A program made the translations under genes and the position numbers. The notes beneath the pieces are model-generated. The model was not told where the DNA came from and did no database searches. It saw only the letters and a list, made by a program, of their open reading frames with translations. A stretch of 64,000 nucleotides of DNA from assembly GCF_018784445.1 (NCBI RefSeq), contig NZ_WQOH01000100.1:108726-172725 (forward strand), read 5' to 3'. The DNA comes from Gemmiger formicilis. GTDB lineage: Bacteria; Bacillota; Clostridia; Oscillospirales; Ruminococcaceae. Positions 43,669-54,597 of this stretch are shown one piece after another; position 1 is the first letter of the stretch, and each line of letters opens with the position of its first letter.

Positions 43669-44387
43669 CTTTCAGGGAGTTATAGGATTTTCGTTTTGTG
43701 AAATTTACAAATCGATTTGACTCGTATCCTTCGCCATGGAATATTTCAATTCCGTATGACTGGCATTACCCAGCCCAGACTACTATGATACGGCTGACTT
43801 CCTGTTGTTTTCAATGCGCTGTAACGCTCCAACAATAGGCTCTCAAACGTTCCCTAATCTCTATCCTTATTCTGAAACCCTTAGGCCGCTACCTTACACC
43901 GGGAAAATCTAACCGTGCTTTGAACCACAGTTGCTGCACGGTTCCTGATGGGGATTTCATCCCACAGGGCGTGTACGGAAAAACCAGCCACACACACTTT
44001 TTCCAAGGTTCACCCTTTCGGATGGAGTCAACTCTTACGATGCTGCATAGCTTTCCCTAACGGATAGCCATGGGTTTTGGAAGCCCGCACCATTATTGTC
44101 CATGCCTCTTTGCAGAGGTTTAGGTTTTCAGGTTACGCCTTCACCACGCTCTGTACAATGCACACTTACAGGTGGCAACGCACAGTGGAGTATTAGCTCT
44201 CGTACTGTCTTGAATTTTGACCTATTCTCTGGAACTTTGTTCCTCGACATTGGTTCTGTACGGCAGAGGAATTTCACCCCTGATTTTGAGATTAAAGTTC
44301 TCTGTGATATTTTCTTATTGCTAAGTGCAATCACATGGTGCTTTTCGTCCTTGCTGTCAACAAGGGCTTATGCACAACGTTTCGCAC

Positions 44388-47300
44388 GATTCTTAAAGGC
44401 ATGTGCTTCGTCTACAAACAGTCGGTCTACGCCCAGCTGCTCAAAGGTAATCACATCGTCTTTTCGGTCGGTTGCCCGGAGTTTCTCCAATCTCGCCTCC
44501 AATCCTTTCCGGGTCTTTTCCATCTGTTTGATGGAGAAACGTTCGCCATTCTGGGATTTCATCTCAGCAATGGCGTTTTCGATTTCATCAATCTGGGCAG
44601 TCAAAATCCGCTCCTGCCGTTCTGCGGACACCGGAATTTTCTCAAACTGGGAATGCCCGATGATGACTGCATCGTAATCACCAGTAGCAATTCGTGCGCA
44701 GAACTTCTTTCTGCGGGCAGTCTCAAAGTCCTTTTTGCTTGCCACCAGCAGTTTTGCACTCGGATACAGGCGCAGGAACTCGTTTGCCCACTGAAGGGTC
44801 AAATGATTCGGAACGACAAACATGGATTTCTGGCACAGTCCCAGCCGTTTTGCCTCCATAGCAGAAGCGGCCATCTCGAAAGTCTTACCGGCACCCACTT
44901 CGTGGGCCAGCAGTGTATTGCCACCGTACAGCACATGAGCAATGGCATTCTGCTGGTGTTCCCGCAGCCGGATTTCCGGATTCATGCCGCCAAAGCGGAT
45001 GTGGGAGCCATCGTACTCACGAGGACGGGTACTGTTGAACAGCTCGTTATACTTTTCCACCAGGTCCGCACGGCGATAAGGGTCTTTCCACACCCAGTTC
45101 TGGAACGCATCCTTAATGGCCTGCTGTTTCTGCTGGGCGAGGGTGGTCTCCTTTTTATTCAGAACCCGCTTCTGCTTGCCGTCTGCATCCTCCACGGTAT
45201 CGTAAATACGAATATCCCGCAGATTCAGCGTATCCTCCAGAATTCGATAGGCATTGGCACGGCTGGTGCCGTAGGTCATATAGGCATGAACATCATTCCG
45301 GCTCGGTGTACTCTTACCGGTGATCTGCCATTCTGCCGTCATGGGAGAGAATTTCACTTCAATATTTCTGCGCAGATAGAACGGCGGTTCAAAGGTTTCT
45401 TCCATAAACTGCTGGATATAATCCCGATTGACCCATGTGGCACCAAGGCGCACATCAATCTCCGACGCATCCAGGTCTTTCGGCTGTGCTTTCTTCAAAT
45501 ATTCCGTGTTTACCGCAAAGGCAGGGTCAGAAGCCGCAGCCAGTTCTGCCACGCGGAGTTTTTCCCGGACATTGCCGGACAGATATTCATCAGCCGTCAC
45601 CCAGCCGGTTTCCTCGCCGCCCTGCGTCATCGAGTCTTTGAAAATGACACCATGCAGTTCCTGCTGGATTTTTTCAAATTCTCCCGGTGTACCTAAAAGC
45701 TCCGACATATAGGGCAAATCCACTTTGCCGCGCTCTCCGATGGAGATTGCCAGAGCCTCTGCCGGAGTATCTACGCTGGTAACAGCCCGTTCCGGTCGAA
45801 TCGTCCGTTTGGTGAACATATCCGCCTTGGATTCCAGCCTGCCGTTTTCATCTACATTTTCCAGAGAGCAGAGCAGATAATAAGACGAATCTTCTGAAAA
45901 AGCCTGCGCATTTGCACGGGAGTTGATAAGCCCATACTGATCGGCGAATCGGTCATAGGCTACATTCAGTTCCCGCTGTTTCTGGGCAATCGCGTCCTCC
46001 GGATAATCGTTCAGCTGATAGTCTATCAGTTCCTGCACAATGGTGCGAAGCTCCACCATGCCTTTGATCCTGCCGGTGGCTGTCGCAGAAAGGTCAGCCT
46101 TCCGCATGATACTGTTCTCACGGAAGTAGACATCCCCATCCACCACTGCATAGGAGAAGTTCTTTACATTGGGGTCTGCCGGAATGGTTTCGCCCTGCAA
46201 GGACAGTTCTTCCTCCGGTACCAGCTCCTGTGCTTCATAATGACCGCCGATGTGCTGCACAGCCTCATGCAGCTGGTCTCCCAGATCCGCATCCGGAATC
46301 GGAATGACCGTACATTCTTCCTTGCCGTACTGGGTACTTTCCGTTGTAATCTCGCCCAGCACCATTTCCGGATGATCCACGAAGTAGTTGTTGAGGGTTA
46401 TGCCCTCCGATGTCAGCCCCAGATGCACCCAATCCGGTTCGATATCAATGGGATGGTCTCTCTTTTGCAGGAAAATGATATCCGACACTACATCTGTACC
46501 GGCATTGGCACGGAATGCGTTATTGGGAAGTCGGATGGCTCCCAGCAGTTCTGCCCGCTGCGCCAGATACTTTCGTGCGTCCGGATTCTTGGAATCCATC
46601 GTATAGCGGCTGGTAACAAAGGCCACGATGCCACCGGGACGAACCTGATCCAATGCCTTGGCAAAGAAATAGTTGTGGATAGAAAAACCGAGCTTATCAT
46701 AGGGTTTATCGCTGACACGGTAGTTGCCAAATGGCACATTGCCCACGGCCAGATCATAGAAGTCGCGCCGGTCGGTGGTTTCAAAGCCTGCCACCTTGAT
46801 TTCTGCCTGCGGATACAATTTCTGCGCAATGCGCCCGGTGATGGAATCCAGTTCCACACCATACAGTCTGCTTCCCAGCATGGAATCCGGCAGCATACCG
46901 AAGAAGTTGCCGACACCCATCGACGGTTCCAGAATATTGCCTTTCTCAAATCCCATACCGTCCAATGCCTCATAGATTGCACGGATCACGGTAGGGCTGG
47001 TGTAATGCGCATTCAGAGTCGAAGCCCTGGCTGCGGCATATTCTTCTTCCGTAAGAGCTGCTTTCAGCTCCTTATATTCGCCTGTCCAGGCAGTTTTCTC
47101 TGCGTCAAAGGCATCTGCCAGCCCACCCCAGCCGACATAATTGGCCAGCGTTTCCTGTTCCTCCGGTGTCGCATCCCTATGCTGATTTTCTAAGGCTTTC
47201 AGCGTGTAGATGGCATCCATGTTGGCACGGAATTTCTGCTTAGGACTGCCTTCGCCGAGGTGAAAGCTGTTGATGCGGTAGTTCTCCGCATGTTTTGCTT

Positions 47301-49818
47301 CATGCCCTGCCCGGAACGCTTCTTTTTTTCCAGAATTCAGATCAACCACCAGATTGTGCAGGTGAACATTTTCCTCATGCCCCAAAATTCTTGCCAGATT
47401 TTCCTTGCTTTCCGAGCGGAAGATCGGATACACGGAATCCGGGTCTCGAAGTTCCACATCGAAAAGCCCGACTTTTTCAATCGTAAATGCCTTTCCGTCC
47501 AGATACAGCGTATCGCCAACGCGATAATCCGGCTGCACCGGAGCTGCGGGTTCTGGCTGCACAGTTGCAGGCTCTTTTTCAGCCTCCATGTTCCTGCCGC
47601 GAATCTCCTGCAACGCCTCTGATGCACTCACATAATCGGCAAATGTCTGCACTTTTCCGTCCGAATATCCGTAATACTCTTCTTTAACATAATCCCAGAT
47701 GGCAAACGCATCCTTAGAATCCGGGAAATTCTCGCCGGTCATCGTGACCACAAATCGTTCATTCGGTGCATAGCCTGACTCTCTGGCAAGTTCTCTGGCG
47801 TGTTCCTGCATTTCCAGCACCAGAGGATCTGTCTCTGCGTGAGCCGGTTCCGGTGCTTCTTCGGATTCCGTATCCGGGAACGGAATGTCCTGCTGCAAAT
47901 TCTGTTTACTCTGCTCAACATAGAGCCAGTCTTTGGCTTCCCGTTCCTGGACTTTTTCAATCAGCTGCTGACGGTATGTCTCCGCCTCCCATTCGCTGGT
48001 AAACTCTTCGCTGACGCCATCCGGCTCTACATGAATGCCATCCTGAATATCATCCCAGACCGCATAGCCATCGTCTGTTTCCATCACGGTAAACCGCTGT
48101 GGTGCTGCCAGTTCACTCCGGGCATAGATATCCGCAGCCGTATTCAGCATATTGTCCACACGTTCATTTCCGGTATCGTAACGTTCCGGTGGTGTTGGAG
48201 GAAAAACATGGGCGGCAGTCGGCATAGGAAGCGGCGCGCCGTATTCCTGCTCCAGCTTCCGATACTCTTCCATTTCCAGCGCGGTCAGGTACTGATCATT
48301 TTCCACAAGCCGGTCTAACCGCTTATCCACCGCTGCCCACGTGAGGCGCACTTCCCGGTCATGGCCATAATTGCGAAGCAGAATGCCTTTCCCGTTATAA
48401 TCGGCAAAACCACGACTGCCATCCATAAAGGTATAGCTGTGACCACCGAGACCATATTCCGCTTTCAGAAATGCCGCTCGTTCTTTCGCATCCCCTTGCT
48501 GCTGATACAGTGCATAAATACGGATTTTTCCGCCTTCAAAGTTAGAGCCTGTCCGCAGCATCCGGTCGATTTCACCCTCAGAAATGACAAAAGCGGAGGG
48601 CTTTTCGCTCTCCGCTTCTATGACTGCATTTTCTGCCGCCGCATCAATTTTCTGAATCTGCTCTGCTTCGGACTGAAACAGACTCATAAAGCTCAGCTGT
48701 TGATAAATTCCGTCAGAATAACTTCCTCTGCCTGCGCTCTCAGCATGTTCATGTGCTGCACCCAGGCCATCTGGTTCGATTTCTTGTCCGGTGCCGGATT
48801 CGCTTTCAGAAGATCCGCCATCATCTGCTCCATCCGTGCGGTCGCGGTCTCCTGAATCTCCCACAGGTGCGGGTACAGCTTCTCGGTCAGGATCAGGTGA
48901 TTGTACAGCAGCGTGTTGTTCTCCTGCAGAAACGCTCTGCGCATCCTCCCGTACTTGCCCAGGGGCTTCTGTTCCTGCACCGACAACTGGATGTCCGGAA
49001 TCAGGTAATCGCCGTTCTTCGTGTAATTCAGCTCCATCATAGTTTTGGCTCCTTTCTGCCTGCTTATCTCTTTCATAGGTTCGGATCGTGCGTTCAATTT
49101 CCCGGAAGATCTGGCTGGACATTTCGCTGACCGCAGTTCCAAGCACATTGGCGGCAGCCTGCGTATTAAAATCAAAGATATCCAGAAAATCCTCGTGCTC
49201 AAAATAGTCATCTGCATTGCCCACCGTCCGGGTAAAGACGGAATATGCGATGCTGACAGCGGCAGCTCTCTTAAAGGAAGCTCCGATGTTGAGTTCATCA
49301 TATCCTTCCAGATAGGAATCTGCAACGATGTCACTGATCTGCCTGCGGTTTTCCTCCCAGTAATCCCTTGCAAGGCGTTCTGCCGCTTCCATGATATGAT
49401 TTTCCAGAGACCCAGCACCGGCAGGAACATCAAATGCTGCATCCAGTGCGCGAATGATTGGCTGCTCATGCTCCGCATTCATTTTCCAGAGCTGTACCGG
49501 TCGGGAATTCTTCCGTTCTCCGGTATCTGCCACATCAAATACATACCGCAGTTTCGGCTGCTCGCCGCGCATGTCCAAAAGAGCAATGCCCTTGGAGCCA
49601 CGCTTCACATAGCGGTTCATCCGATCATTCCAGAGATCGTACTCTGCACAGGCCGTCGCTTCTGGTCTCTGCTTATAGATCATCAGCTGCTCCGCAAAAG
49701 GATACTTATAAAGCCGTGCGGATGTGGTCAGAAACGCTGTCCACTGCTCTTTGCTACCAGTGATCTGTGCCGCAGCTTCCTGCGCCATCTGCATATAATA
49801 AGCCGTTTTCGTCATCAT
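44388..49818 (-). CDS. Large ICE methylase-like/SNF2 helicase protein, exon 1
   Basis: 1810 codons plus one base, from ATG 49818 (GGAGG site) to the intron. Order: an N-terminal ICE domain (YPFAEQLMIYKQRPEATACA near 40), several LPD-type accessory domains, a low-complexity linker (DPDREAVPAPVGDSGDRDR, about 310-340), an adenine-methylase-like fold with ILEPSMGVGNFFG and AVGNVPFGNYRV (NVPF replaces the usual NPPY/F), then the first SNF2 lobe with LREHQQNAIAHVLYGGNTLL, HEVGAGKT and, at 1803-1806, DEAH. Proteins of this type are the largest in clostridial ICEs and probably process or protect transferring DNA. The intron interrupts just after DEAHAFKN. Confidence 0.85.
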
Positions 49819-49839
49819 CTGTCTTTTTCCTCCTCTCCT

Positions 49840-50046
49840 TTATTCGTCTGGATACAAATCCAGCGCCTCATATTCTGCATCCGTCATCTCTGCCAGTTTT
49901 GCAAGCAGCGAGGCCGTCCACCTGCGCAGGTTTCTGTCTCTGCCCGTCAGACTTTTTTGCATCTTTTGAAGCTCTTCGATCAGCCCTGTCCGTGTGCCAG
50001 GGCTGTAAAGCATCATGAGCATCCATTCGTCATCCGTAAAACGCAT
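49840..50046 (-). CDS. Transposon-transfer assisting protein (TTRAP family)
   Basis: 68 residues: MRFTDDEWMLMMLYSPGTRT then a helical middle and DAEYEALDLYPDE at the C-terminus, the conserved layout of the TTRAP family found upstream of the giant helicase gene in Tn/ICE transfer regions. Ends 21 bases before the helicase start. Confidence 0.82.
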   Translation of the reverse strand: MRFTDDEWMLMMLYSPGTRTGLIEELQKMQKSLTGRDRNLRRWTASLLAKLAEMTDAEYEALDLYPDE

Positions 50047-50640
50047 TTATAACTCCTTTTCTTCGCAGCACCTGCGAGGCGGCGCAGGCGGCACAGCCTC
50101 CTGCTTTTCCTTCAGCTGGTCCAGAACCGATGCTTTCTCCACCGGTTCTTCCTTCTTTCCGTTATTGATTACGCCGTCAATCATGCCGTAATCGTCCTCC
50201 ATCGCCATTTCTGCGGCTTTCAGGTAGTTCTCCGGTTTCAAAAATCCGGGCAGTTCCTGGAAGCCGATGGAATCCACATAGTGACAGCTTACAACACCAT
50301 TCTGCCGTAAAGCCACGATGTCAGACACAGAAAGACTATGACCAGTAAAATCATCAGGGCGGGAAACATTGAATTTCGCATACAGTTCCTCCAACATCGT
50401 ATTCTGATCCTTGTAGGGAAGAAGCGGAGCCGTATAAACCACCTCATAATGGTCAATATCCGGTTCCAGCCCCATCCGTTCCAGTTCGCGCATAGACGAA
50501 AAGCGTTCATATACCGTATCCTCGCTGCGGCGAAGCTGCAAAATCGCATACTGGTCGGTAGTACTGTCGAGAAATGCCATCATTCTTTCGTCCGGTGCCT
50601 GCGTTCCATGCACTTCATCCCATTTTTCAATTCTTGCCAT
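50047..50640 (-). CDS. YodL/DUF4316 domain protein
   Basis: 197 residues. DQYAILQLRRSEDTVYERFS is the YodL-like opening, with HYEVVYTAPLLPYKD and FNVSRPDDFTGHSLSVSDIV following, and VNSIGF-type VDSIGFQELPGF. The second half matches the DUF4316 C-terminus. Accessory ICE protein of unknown biochemical role, adjacent to TTRAP with no gap. Confidence 0.72.
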   Translation of the reverse strand: MARIEKWDEVHGTQAPDERMMAFLDSTTDQYAILQLRRSEDTVYERFSSMRELERMGLEPDIDHYEVVYTAPLLPYKDQNTMLEELYAKFNVSRPDDFTGHSLSVSDIVALRQNGVVSCHYVDSIGFQELPGFLKPENYLKAAEMAMEDDYGMIDGVINNGKKEEPVEKASVLDQLKEKQEAVPPAPPRRCCEEKEL

Positions 50641-50935
50641 CGTTCATTTCTCCCTTCTCCATAAACGGCAGGCCGTTTTCCTTTGCTTCCTGCCGCTGCT
50701 GTTCCCGCCGCTTTTCACTATAAGGCGGTCGGATACCGACGCAGCGTTTCGGAATCGTATAAGTGACCGACCCATGCTCCCGGTGCTCCAAAATAAACTG
50801 CTCCGGATACTGTTTTCGCAGTTCCCGAAGCTTCTTAATCAGGCGGCTGTCATGGGTATAAATGCTGGCGGTATCCAGTTCATTATCAAAATTGATGACG
50901 GTTTCCTGCTCTGCCTTCGTAAGCTTGTATTTCAT
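50627..50935 (-). CDS. Conserved ICE hypothetical protein
   Basis: 102 residues, overlapping the YodL-like gene by 14 bases. LTKAEQETVINFDNELDTAS and ASIYTHDSRLIKKLRELRKQ, then SVTYTIPKRCVGIRPPYSEK, is a pattern that recurs in clostridial ICEs without a defined function. Basic, soluble. Confidence 0.62.
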   Translation of the reverse strand: MKYKLTKAEQETVINFDNELDTASIYTHDSRLIKKLRELRKQYPEQFILEHREHGSVTYTIPKRCVGIRPPYSEKRREQQRQEAKENGLPFMEKGEMNDGKN

Positions 50936-51819
50936 CGCTCTGCCTCCTTCGCCTTGGCAGCTTTCACCGGCGTATCCGTTCTGGAAGACAAATCTGAGAG
51001 TTTACCCAGCACAGATTCCCGTCTGCTGATTTCCGCTTCCTCTGCACGATCACAAAGTTCATCATAGTCAATCCGCGTCATGGTGCGGCCACCGAACCCA
51101 TAATCCGAAAGAATCTGGTCTCTGGCTGCATTCATGCTGATTTCCGGGTTGTCGATCTGTCCACCGTCAATTTCCGTAAAGTCCTTATGATATAAGGTAT
51201 AGTCGTAACCGTCCTCACAGGTCTGAATGGCAAGAAAGCCCTTGCTTCCCAAATCCCATGCGCTGTGTTCCTCCGTAATCAACAGCTCCGGGCGGCATGT
51301 GCCACCGCCGCGTTCCAGCATTTCTGCCAGCTGGCAAATGTGCAGAACATCATACCCCAGGCGCAGATGATATTCGTCCATATATTCGCAGCGGGCTGAG
51401 AATTTCCGATTCGGATACTCAATCTCTACCGCACTGCCATCCGGAATTTTGAAACGATCCTCGTAGCTGCTGGTGATAAACCGGATATTTTTAGCATTCT
51501 CCAGTTCAGGATCAGCCTTTTTCATCTGCCAAAGAACCTTTCTGCCGCCGCGCATCTGCTCCAGCATCTCCGGGGCTACCGGCGCAACGGTAAGACCGTC
51601 CAGCTGGGGAATCTCCTTGAGTGCTGCCACCCTCGCGCTTTCTTCCAGCGTAGAAAACGGCTGTTTATCCAACACATCCCAGCCAATGTGTCCCTCGGCA
51701 ATCTGCACCTTGCTGTCCATATCAAAACAATGGAATTCCACGCCGTCCTGCTTTTCCTGCAAGGAAAGCAGAGCGACATTATCCACCAGATAAGCTGCAT
51801 TCATCATTTTCATGCTCAT
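50932..51819 (-). CDS. ICE accessory protein with LPD-type domain
   Basis: 295 residues. The C-terminal half (GFLAIQTCEDGYDYTLYHKD, then DYGFGGRTMTRIDYDELCD) is of the LPD (large polyvalent protein-associated) kind, which are stand-alone or fused to the giant ICE helicase. The start overlaps the topB stop by four bases (ATGA). Function unknown; presumably acts with the giant protein in DNA processing. Confidence 0.6.
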   Translation of the reverse strand: MSMKMMNAAYLVDNVALLSLQEKQDGVEFHCFDMDSKVQIAEGHIGWDVLDKQPFSTLEESARVAALKEIPQLDGLTVAPVAPEMLEQMRGGRKVLWQMKKADPELENAKNIRFITSSYEDRFKIPDGSAVEIEYPNRKFSARCEYMDEYHLRLGYDVLHICQLAEMLERGGGTCRPELLITEEHSAWDLGSKGFLAIQTCEDGYDYTLYHKDFTEIDGGQIDNPEISMNAARDQILSDYGFGGRTMTRIDYDELCDRAEEAEISRRESVLGKLSDLSSRTDTPVKAAKAKEAER

Positions 51820-53894
51820 TTTTTACCTCCAAACTCCAGCTTAAATGCTGCTGCACCGTCCTCGCCGGTCTCTACATGAACGGTTGTGTCATAGTAACGA
51901 TTGGACTTCCTGGAATAGCAATGGGTAAGCCGTGCTTTTCCACGATTTACCAGTTGCTTTGCCAGTTCCTCTGTCATCTGCTTTCCCAGTGTCTGAAAAA
52001 ACCTGTTTTCCTTCCAGAGCGCAAATTTACAGCTCTTATCCCTGCAAAACCATCCTTTTGCCGTTTCGCAGACATCACTGCCGCAGGCGGGACAGGAACC
52101 AATGACCTTGCGTTCCGGCTGCATCAGCACATCGGCTCCTTTTACATCCTCGTAGGTTTTAACAAGTCCGCTAACCATGCTGCTGATTTCGCCCATAAAG
52201 GCATCGCTGTCATACTCGCCGTGTTCTATTTTCAGCAGTTTTTCCTCCCAGTCTGCCGTCATGGATGGAGACTGAATCTGTTCCGGCACCACCGTCACCA
52301 GCGCATTTCCCTTGTCCGTAGAGCAAAGGTATTTCATTTTCTTATCACCCCTACGCTCGATAAAGCCTTTCTGCACCAGTTTTTCGATGATGGCAGCGCG
52401 TGTAGCTGGTGTGCCGATGCCTTTTCGCTCTACACCAGCCGGAAATTCATCCGAGCTGGCACTCTCCATCGCTGAAAGCAGAAGATCTTCGGTAAATCTC
52501 TTAGGCGGGCTGGTCTTGCCCTCTTTCAGATCGACACCGGCAAGTTCCAGTGTCATGCCTTCCGAAAGTATCGGAAGTTCACCTGCCTCTGCATTCTTCT
52601 CAGCATCTTCAACTGCCTTTCCTGCATATTGCCTCCAGCCCATATCCGTGACTGTTTTGCCTTTCGTGCGGAACTTCTGACCGGCGCACTCGGCTTCTAC
52701 TATGGTCTCTGCATAGCGGCAGGGAGTGCCTACCGCGCAAATCAGCCGCACCGTCAGCATGGTAAGAATCGCCTGTTCTCCACTGGGAAGAGAGGAAATG
52801 TCATAACCCGCCGCTGTTTTTGTAGGGATAATAGCATGGTGATCGGTAACTTTCTTGGTATTGATGACCTGTGCTGTATTCACCGGTGCCGGTGCATCCG
52901 GCTGAATCTGAAAGCTCTGCTGAATCACGGAAACAAGTTCCGGCACAAGCGGTGCCATATCATCCGTCAGATACCGGCTGTCGGTACGGGGATAGGTCAC
53001 GAGTTTCTTCTCGTACAGAGCCTGCGTGTAATCCAAGGTCTGCTGGGCAGTGAATCCCAGCTGCCGGTTTGCTTCTCTCTGAAGCGATGTCAGATCAAAC
53101 AAGGCCGGGGGCTTCTCTGATTTTTCTTTCTGCTCCACCTTGGTAATGATGGCACTACCCGCCTGACAGCACTCTGCCACCAGTTTTTCTGCATCTGCTT
53201 TTGCTTTCATCCGCTCACCACCCGCTTGAAAATCCCGGAATTTCAATTCTGCCGAGTAGAATGGTTCCGGCTTGAACGCCCGAATAGCTGCATCCCGCAT
53301 AACCACCATCGCAAGCGTTGGTGTCATCACGCGCCCCACATTCAGGGTCTGCCCATACAGGCATGAAAAAAGCCGGGTTGCGTTGATTCCGACAATCCAG
53401 TCGGCACGCTCCCGGCATAAAGCCGCCTCATATAAGGCATCATATTCTGTTCCCGGTCTGAGCTTCTGAAAGCCTTCCCGGATAGCACTGTCCTCCATTG
53501 AGGAAATCCACAGGCGTTCTACCGGCTTTTTGCAGCCGCACTGATGGTAAACCAATCGGAAAATCAGTTCTCCCTCACGCCCTGCGTCAGTTGCACAGAT
53601 CAGGCTCTCCACATCTTTCCTCTGCATGAGCTTTTTCAGGATTCCAAACTGCTTTTTCGTGCTGGCGGACACCTGATACTGCCAATGTTCCGGCAAAATT
53701 GGAAGATCATCATATCTCCACTTAGCATATTTTTCATCATAGGCTTCCGGCTGGGAAAGTTCCACCAGATGCCCCACACACCAGCTGACAAGGTAACCAT
53801 TGCCCTCCATATAACCGTTCCCGCGCTGATTTGATCCGATCACCTTCGAGAGGCTCATGGCAACTGAGGGCTTTTCCGCTAATACAAGCTTCAT
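51816..53894 (-). CDS. topB: DNA topoisomerase III (type IA)
   Basis: 692 residues from ATG 53894 behind AAAGGAGC. Toprim MKLVLAEKPSVAMSLSKVIG with Glu, then CATDAGREGELIFR (DxxxE); catalytic Tyr in LVTYPRTDSRYL near residue 310; a C-terminal zinc-binding block CPACGSDVCETAKGWFCRD. Single-strand passage enzyme that is a standard part of clostridial ICE transfer modules. Ends in the ICE operon with a four-base overlap to the next gene. Confidence 0.92.
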   Translation of the reverse strand: MKLVLAEKPSVAMSLSKVIGSNQRGNGYMEGNGYLVSWCVGHLVELSQPEAYDEKYAKWRYDDLPILPEHWQYQVSASTKKQFGILKKLMQRKDVESLICATDAGREGELIFRLVYHQCGCKKPVERLWISSMEDSAIREGFQKLRPGTEYDALYEAALCRERADWIVGINATRLFSCLYGQTLNVGRVMTPTLAMVVMRDAAIRAFKPEPFYSAELKFRDFQAGGERMKAKADAEKLVAECCQAGSAIITKVEQKEKSEKPPALFDLTSLQREANRQLGFTAQQTLDYTQALYEKKLVTYPRTDSRYLTDDMAPLVPELVSVIQQSFQIQPDAPAPVNTAQVINTKKVTDHHAIIPTKTAAGYDISSLPSGEQAILTMLTVRLICAVGTPCRYAETIVEAECAGQKFRTKGKTVTDMGWRQYAGKAVEDAEKNAEAGELPILSEGMTLELAGVDLKEGKTSPPKRFTEDLLLSAMESASSDEFPAGVERKGIGTPATRAAIIEKLVQKGFIERRGDKKMKYLCSTDKGNALVTVVPEQIQSPSMTADWEEKLLKIEHGEYDSDAFMGEISSMVSGLVKTYEDVKGADVLMQPERKVIGSCPACGSDVCETAKGWFCRDKSCKFALWKENRFFQTLGKQMTEELAKQLVNRGKARLTHCYSRKSNRYYDTTVHVETGEDGAAAFKLEFGGKK

Positions 53895-53920
53895 TCGATA
53901 CTGCTCCTTTCGCAAAAAAT

Positions 53921-53957
53921 TAGCAGCCAGGCACCGAAGCACATGACTGCTATGTAA
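53921..53957 (-). repeat. TTACATAG-type intergenic hairpin, copy 4
   Basis: On the minus strand TTACATAG leads into TAGCAG...CTGCTA (53921-53926 with 53947-53952), in the leader of topB. The same TTACATAG block occurs in three other intergenic regions of the transfer operon (54546, 61751, 62146). Confidence 0.5.
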
Positions 53958-53996
53958 GGAACGGTATTCTGTTTTAGGTCTACAAACTTGAAATTG

Positions 53997-54209
53997 TCAC
54001 TCCAAAATAAATGGAAGCATAATCATAATAATTCCAAATAGGGCAAATAAAGCACCACTGATTTTTGTGGCTTTCAAATAGAACTCAGATGGTTCATCTG
54101 CACGATAAGATTTCCATTCTTCTGTTAATTTCCATATTAAGCCCGGCTTTAAGAAGATAAACATACCTAACGCAAAGATTATGATTCCACCACCAATAGA
54201 CCACCACAT
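53997..54209 (-). CDS. DUF6199-like small membrane protein
   Basis: 70 residues; ATG 54209 is nine bases after AAAGGAG (longer frame to 54230). Two hydrophobic helices, SIGGGIIIFALGMFIFL and GALFALFGIIMIMLPFIL, flank the loop IWKLTEEWKSYRADEPSEFY, the core of DUF6199. Unknown function; perhaps a later cargo insertion between topB and the surface-protein genes. Confidence 0.65.
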   Translation of the reverse strand: MWWSIGGGIIIFALGMFIFLKPGLIWKLTEEWKSYRADEPSEFYLKATKISGALFALFGIIMIMLPFILE

Positions 54210-54265
54210 ATTTGCCATCTCCTTTATCAAATCTCGATTTTATAAATTCTCAAAACAGGGAGTTG

Positions 54266-54427
54266 TCAGTCCTTCTTGTTCTTTTCAATAGCATTAATAG
54301 TGCAAGCAAAACCTGTAATCATTGAAAGTAGTATTGCTCCACGCATTGCTTCGTTCATTCCAGCACCAAAGAAAAAACCGACCAACGCTGCAATTACCAT
54401 TAGAATGATTGAGATGTTTACTCTCAT
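54266..54427 (-). CDS. Short membrane protein, 53 residues
   Basis: ATG 54427 behind GGAGGTATATATT. Two hydrophobic stretches (VNISIILMVIAALVGFFF and ILLSMITGFACTINAI) separated by GAGMNEAMRG. Reading frame and ribosome binding site are convincing. Function unknown. Confidence 0.6.
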   Translation of the reverse strand: MRVNISIILMVIAALVGFFFGAGMNEAMRGAILLSMITGFACTINAIEKNKKD

Positions 54428-54502
54428 AATATATACCTCCATAAATTCCGAGTTGTTGAGCTGTTTTTACTTTCTATTTTATCAGATATCGCCTACAGAT
54501 TC

Positions 54503-54580
54503 CATAGCTTCATGGCTCAAAATAGTTCATCCACAAACCATTTGGCTATGTAAAAGGGACGGCTTCTCAGCCGCCCCACC
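54503..54580 (-). repeat. TTACATAG-type intergenic hairpin, copy 3, with terminator-like stem
   Basis: On the minus strand a GC-rich stem GGGGCGGC/GCCGTCCC is followed by TTTTACATAGCC (54546-54553 carries the CTATGTAA complement); CATAGC at 54503 can pair with GCTATG at 54545-54550. It lies downstream of the DUF4366 gene. Confidence 0.5.
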
Positions 54581-54597
54581 GGTCAACGCTGCGTTAA

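Larger units (their letters stand above)
41542..44387 (-). mobile_element. Group II intron inside the methylase/SNF2 gene
   Basis: The 5' end reads GTGCG (44387-44383), the group II consensus, exactly after AAG AAT C of the DEAH-box region; the 3' end is AT before TG TTC CTC, matching the AY rule. Length 2846 bases. Domains I-III occupy about 44387-43680 (no ORF that I can support), domain IV holds the reverse transcriptase gene, domain V is at 41641-41674 and domain VI follows with a bulged A. The intron lies in the sense orientation of its host gene, so RNA splicing can restore the protein. Confidence 0.88.

Noticed and set aside
44335..45696. 453-codon plus-strand frame crossing the intron 5' boundary
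   Set aside because: Antisense to the giant helicase gene and spans the intron junction; no recognisable domain.
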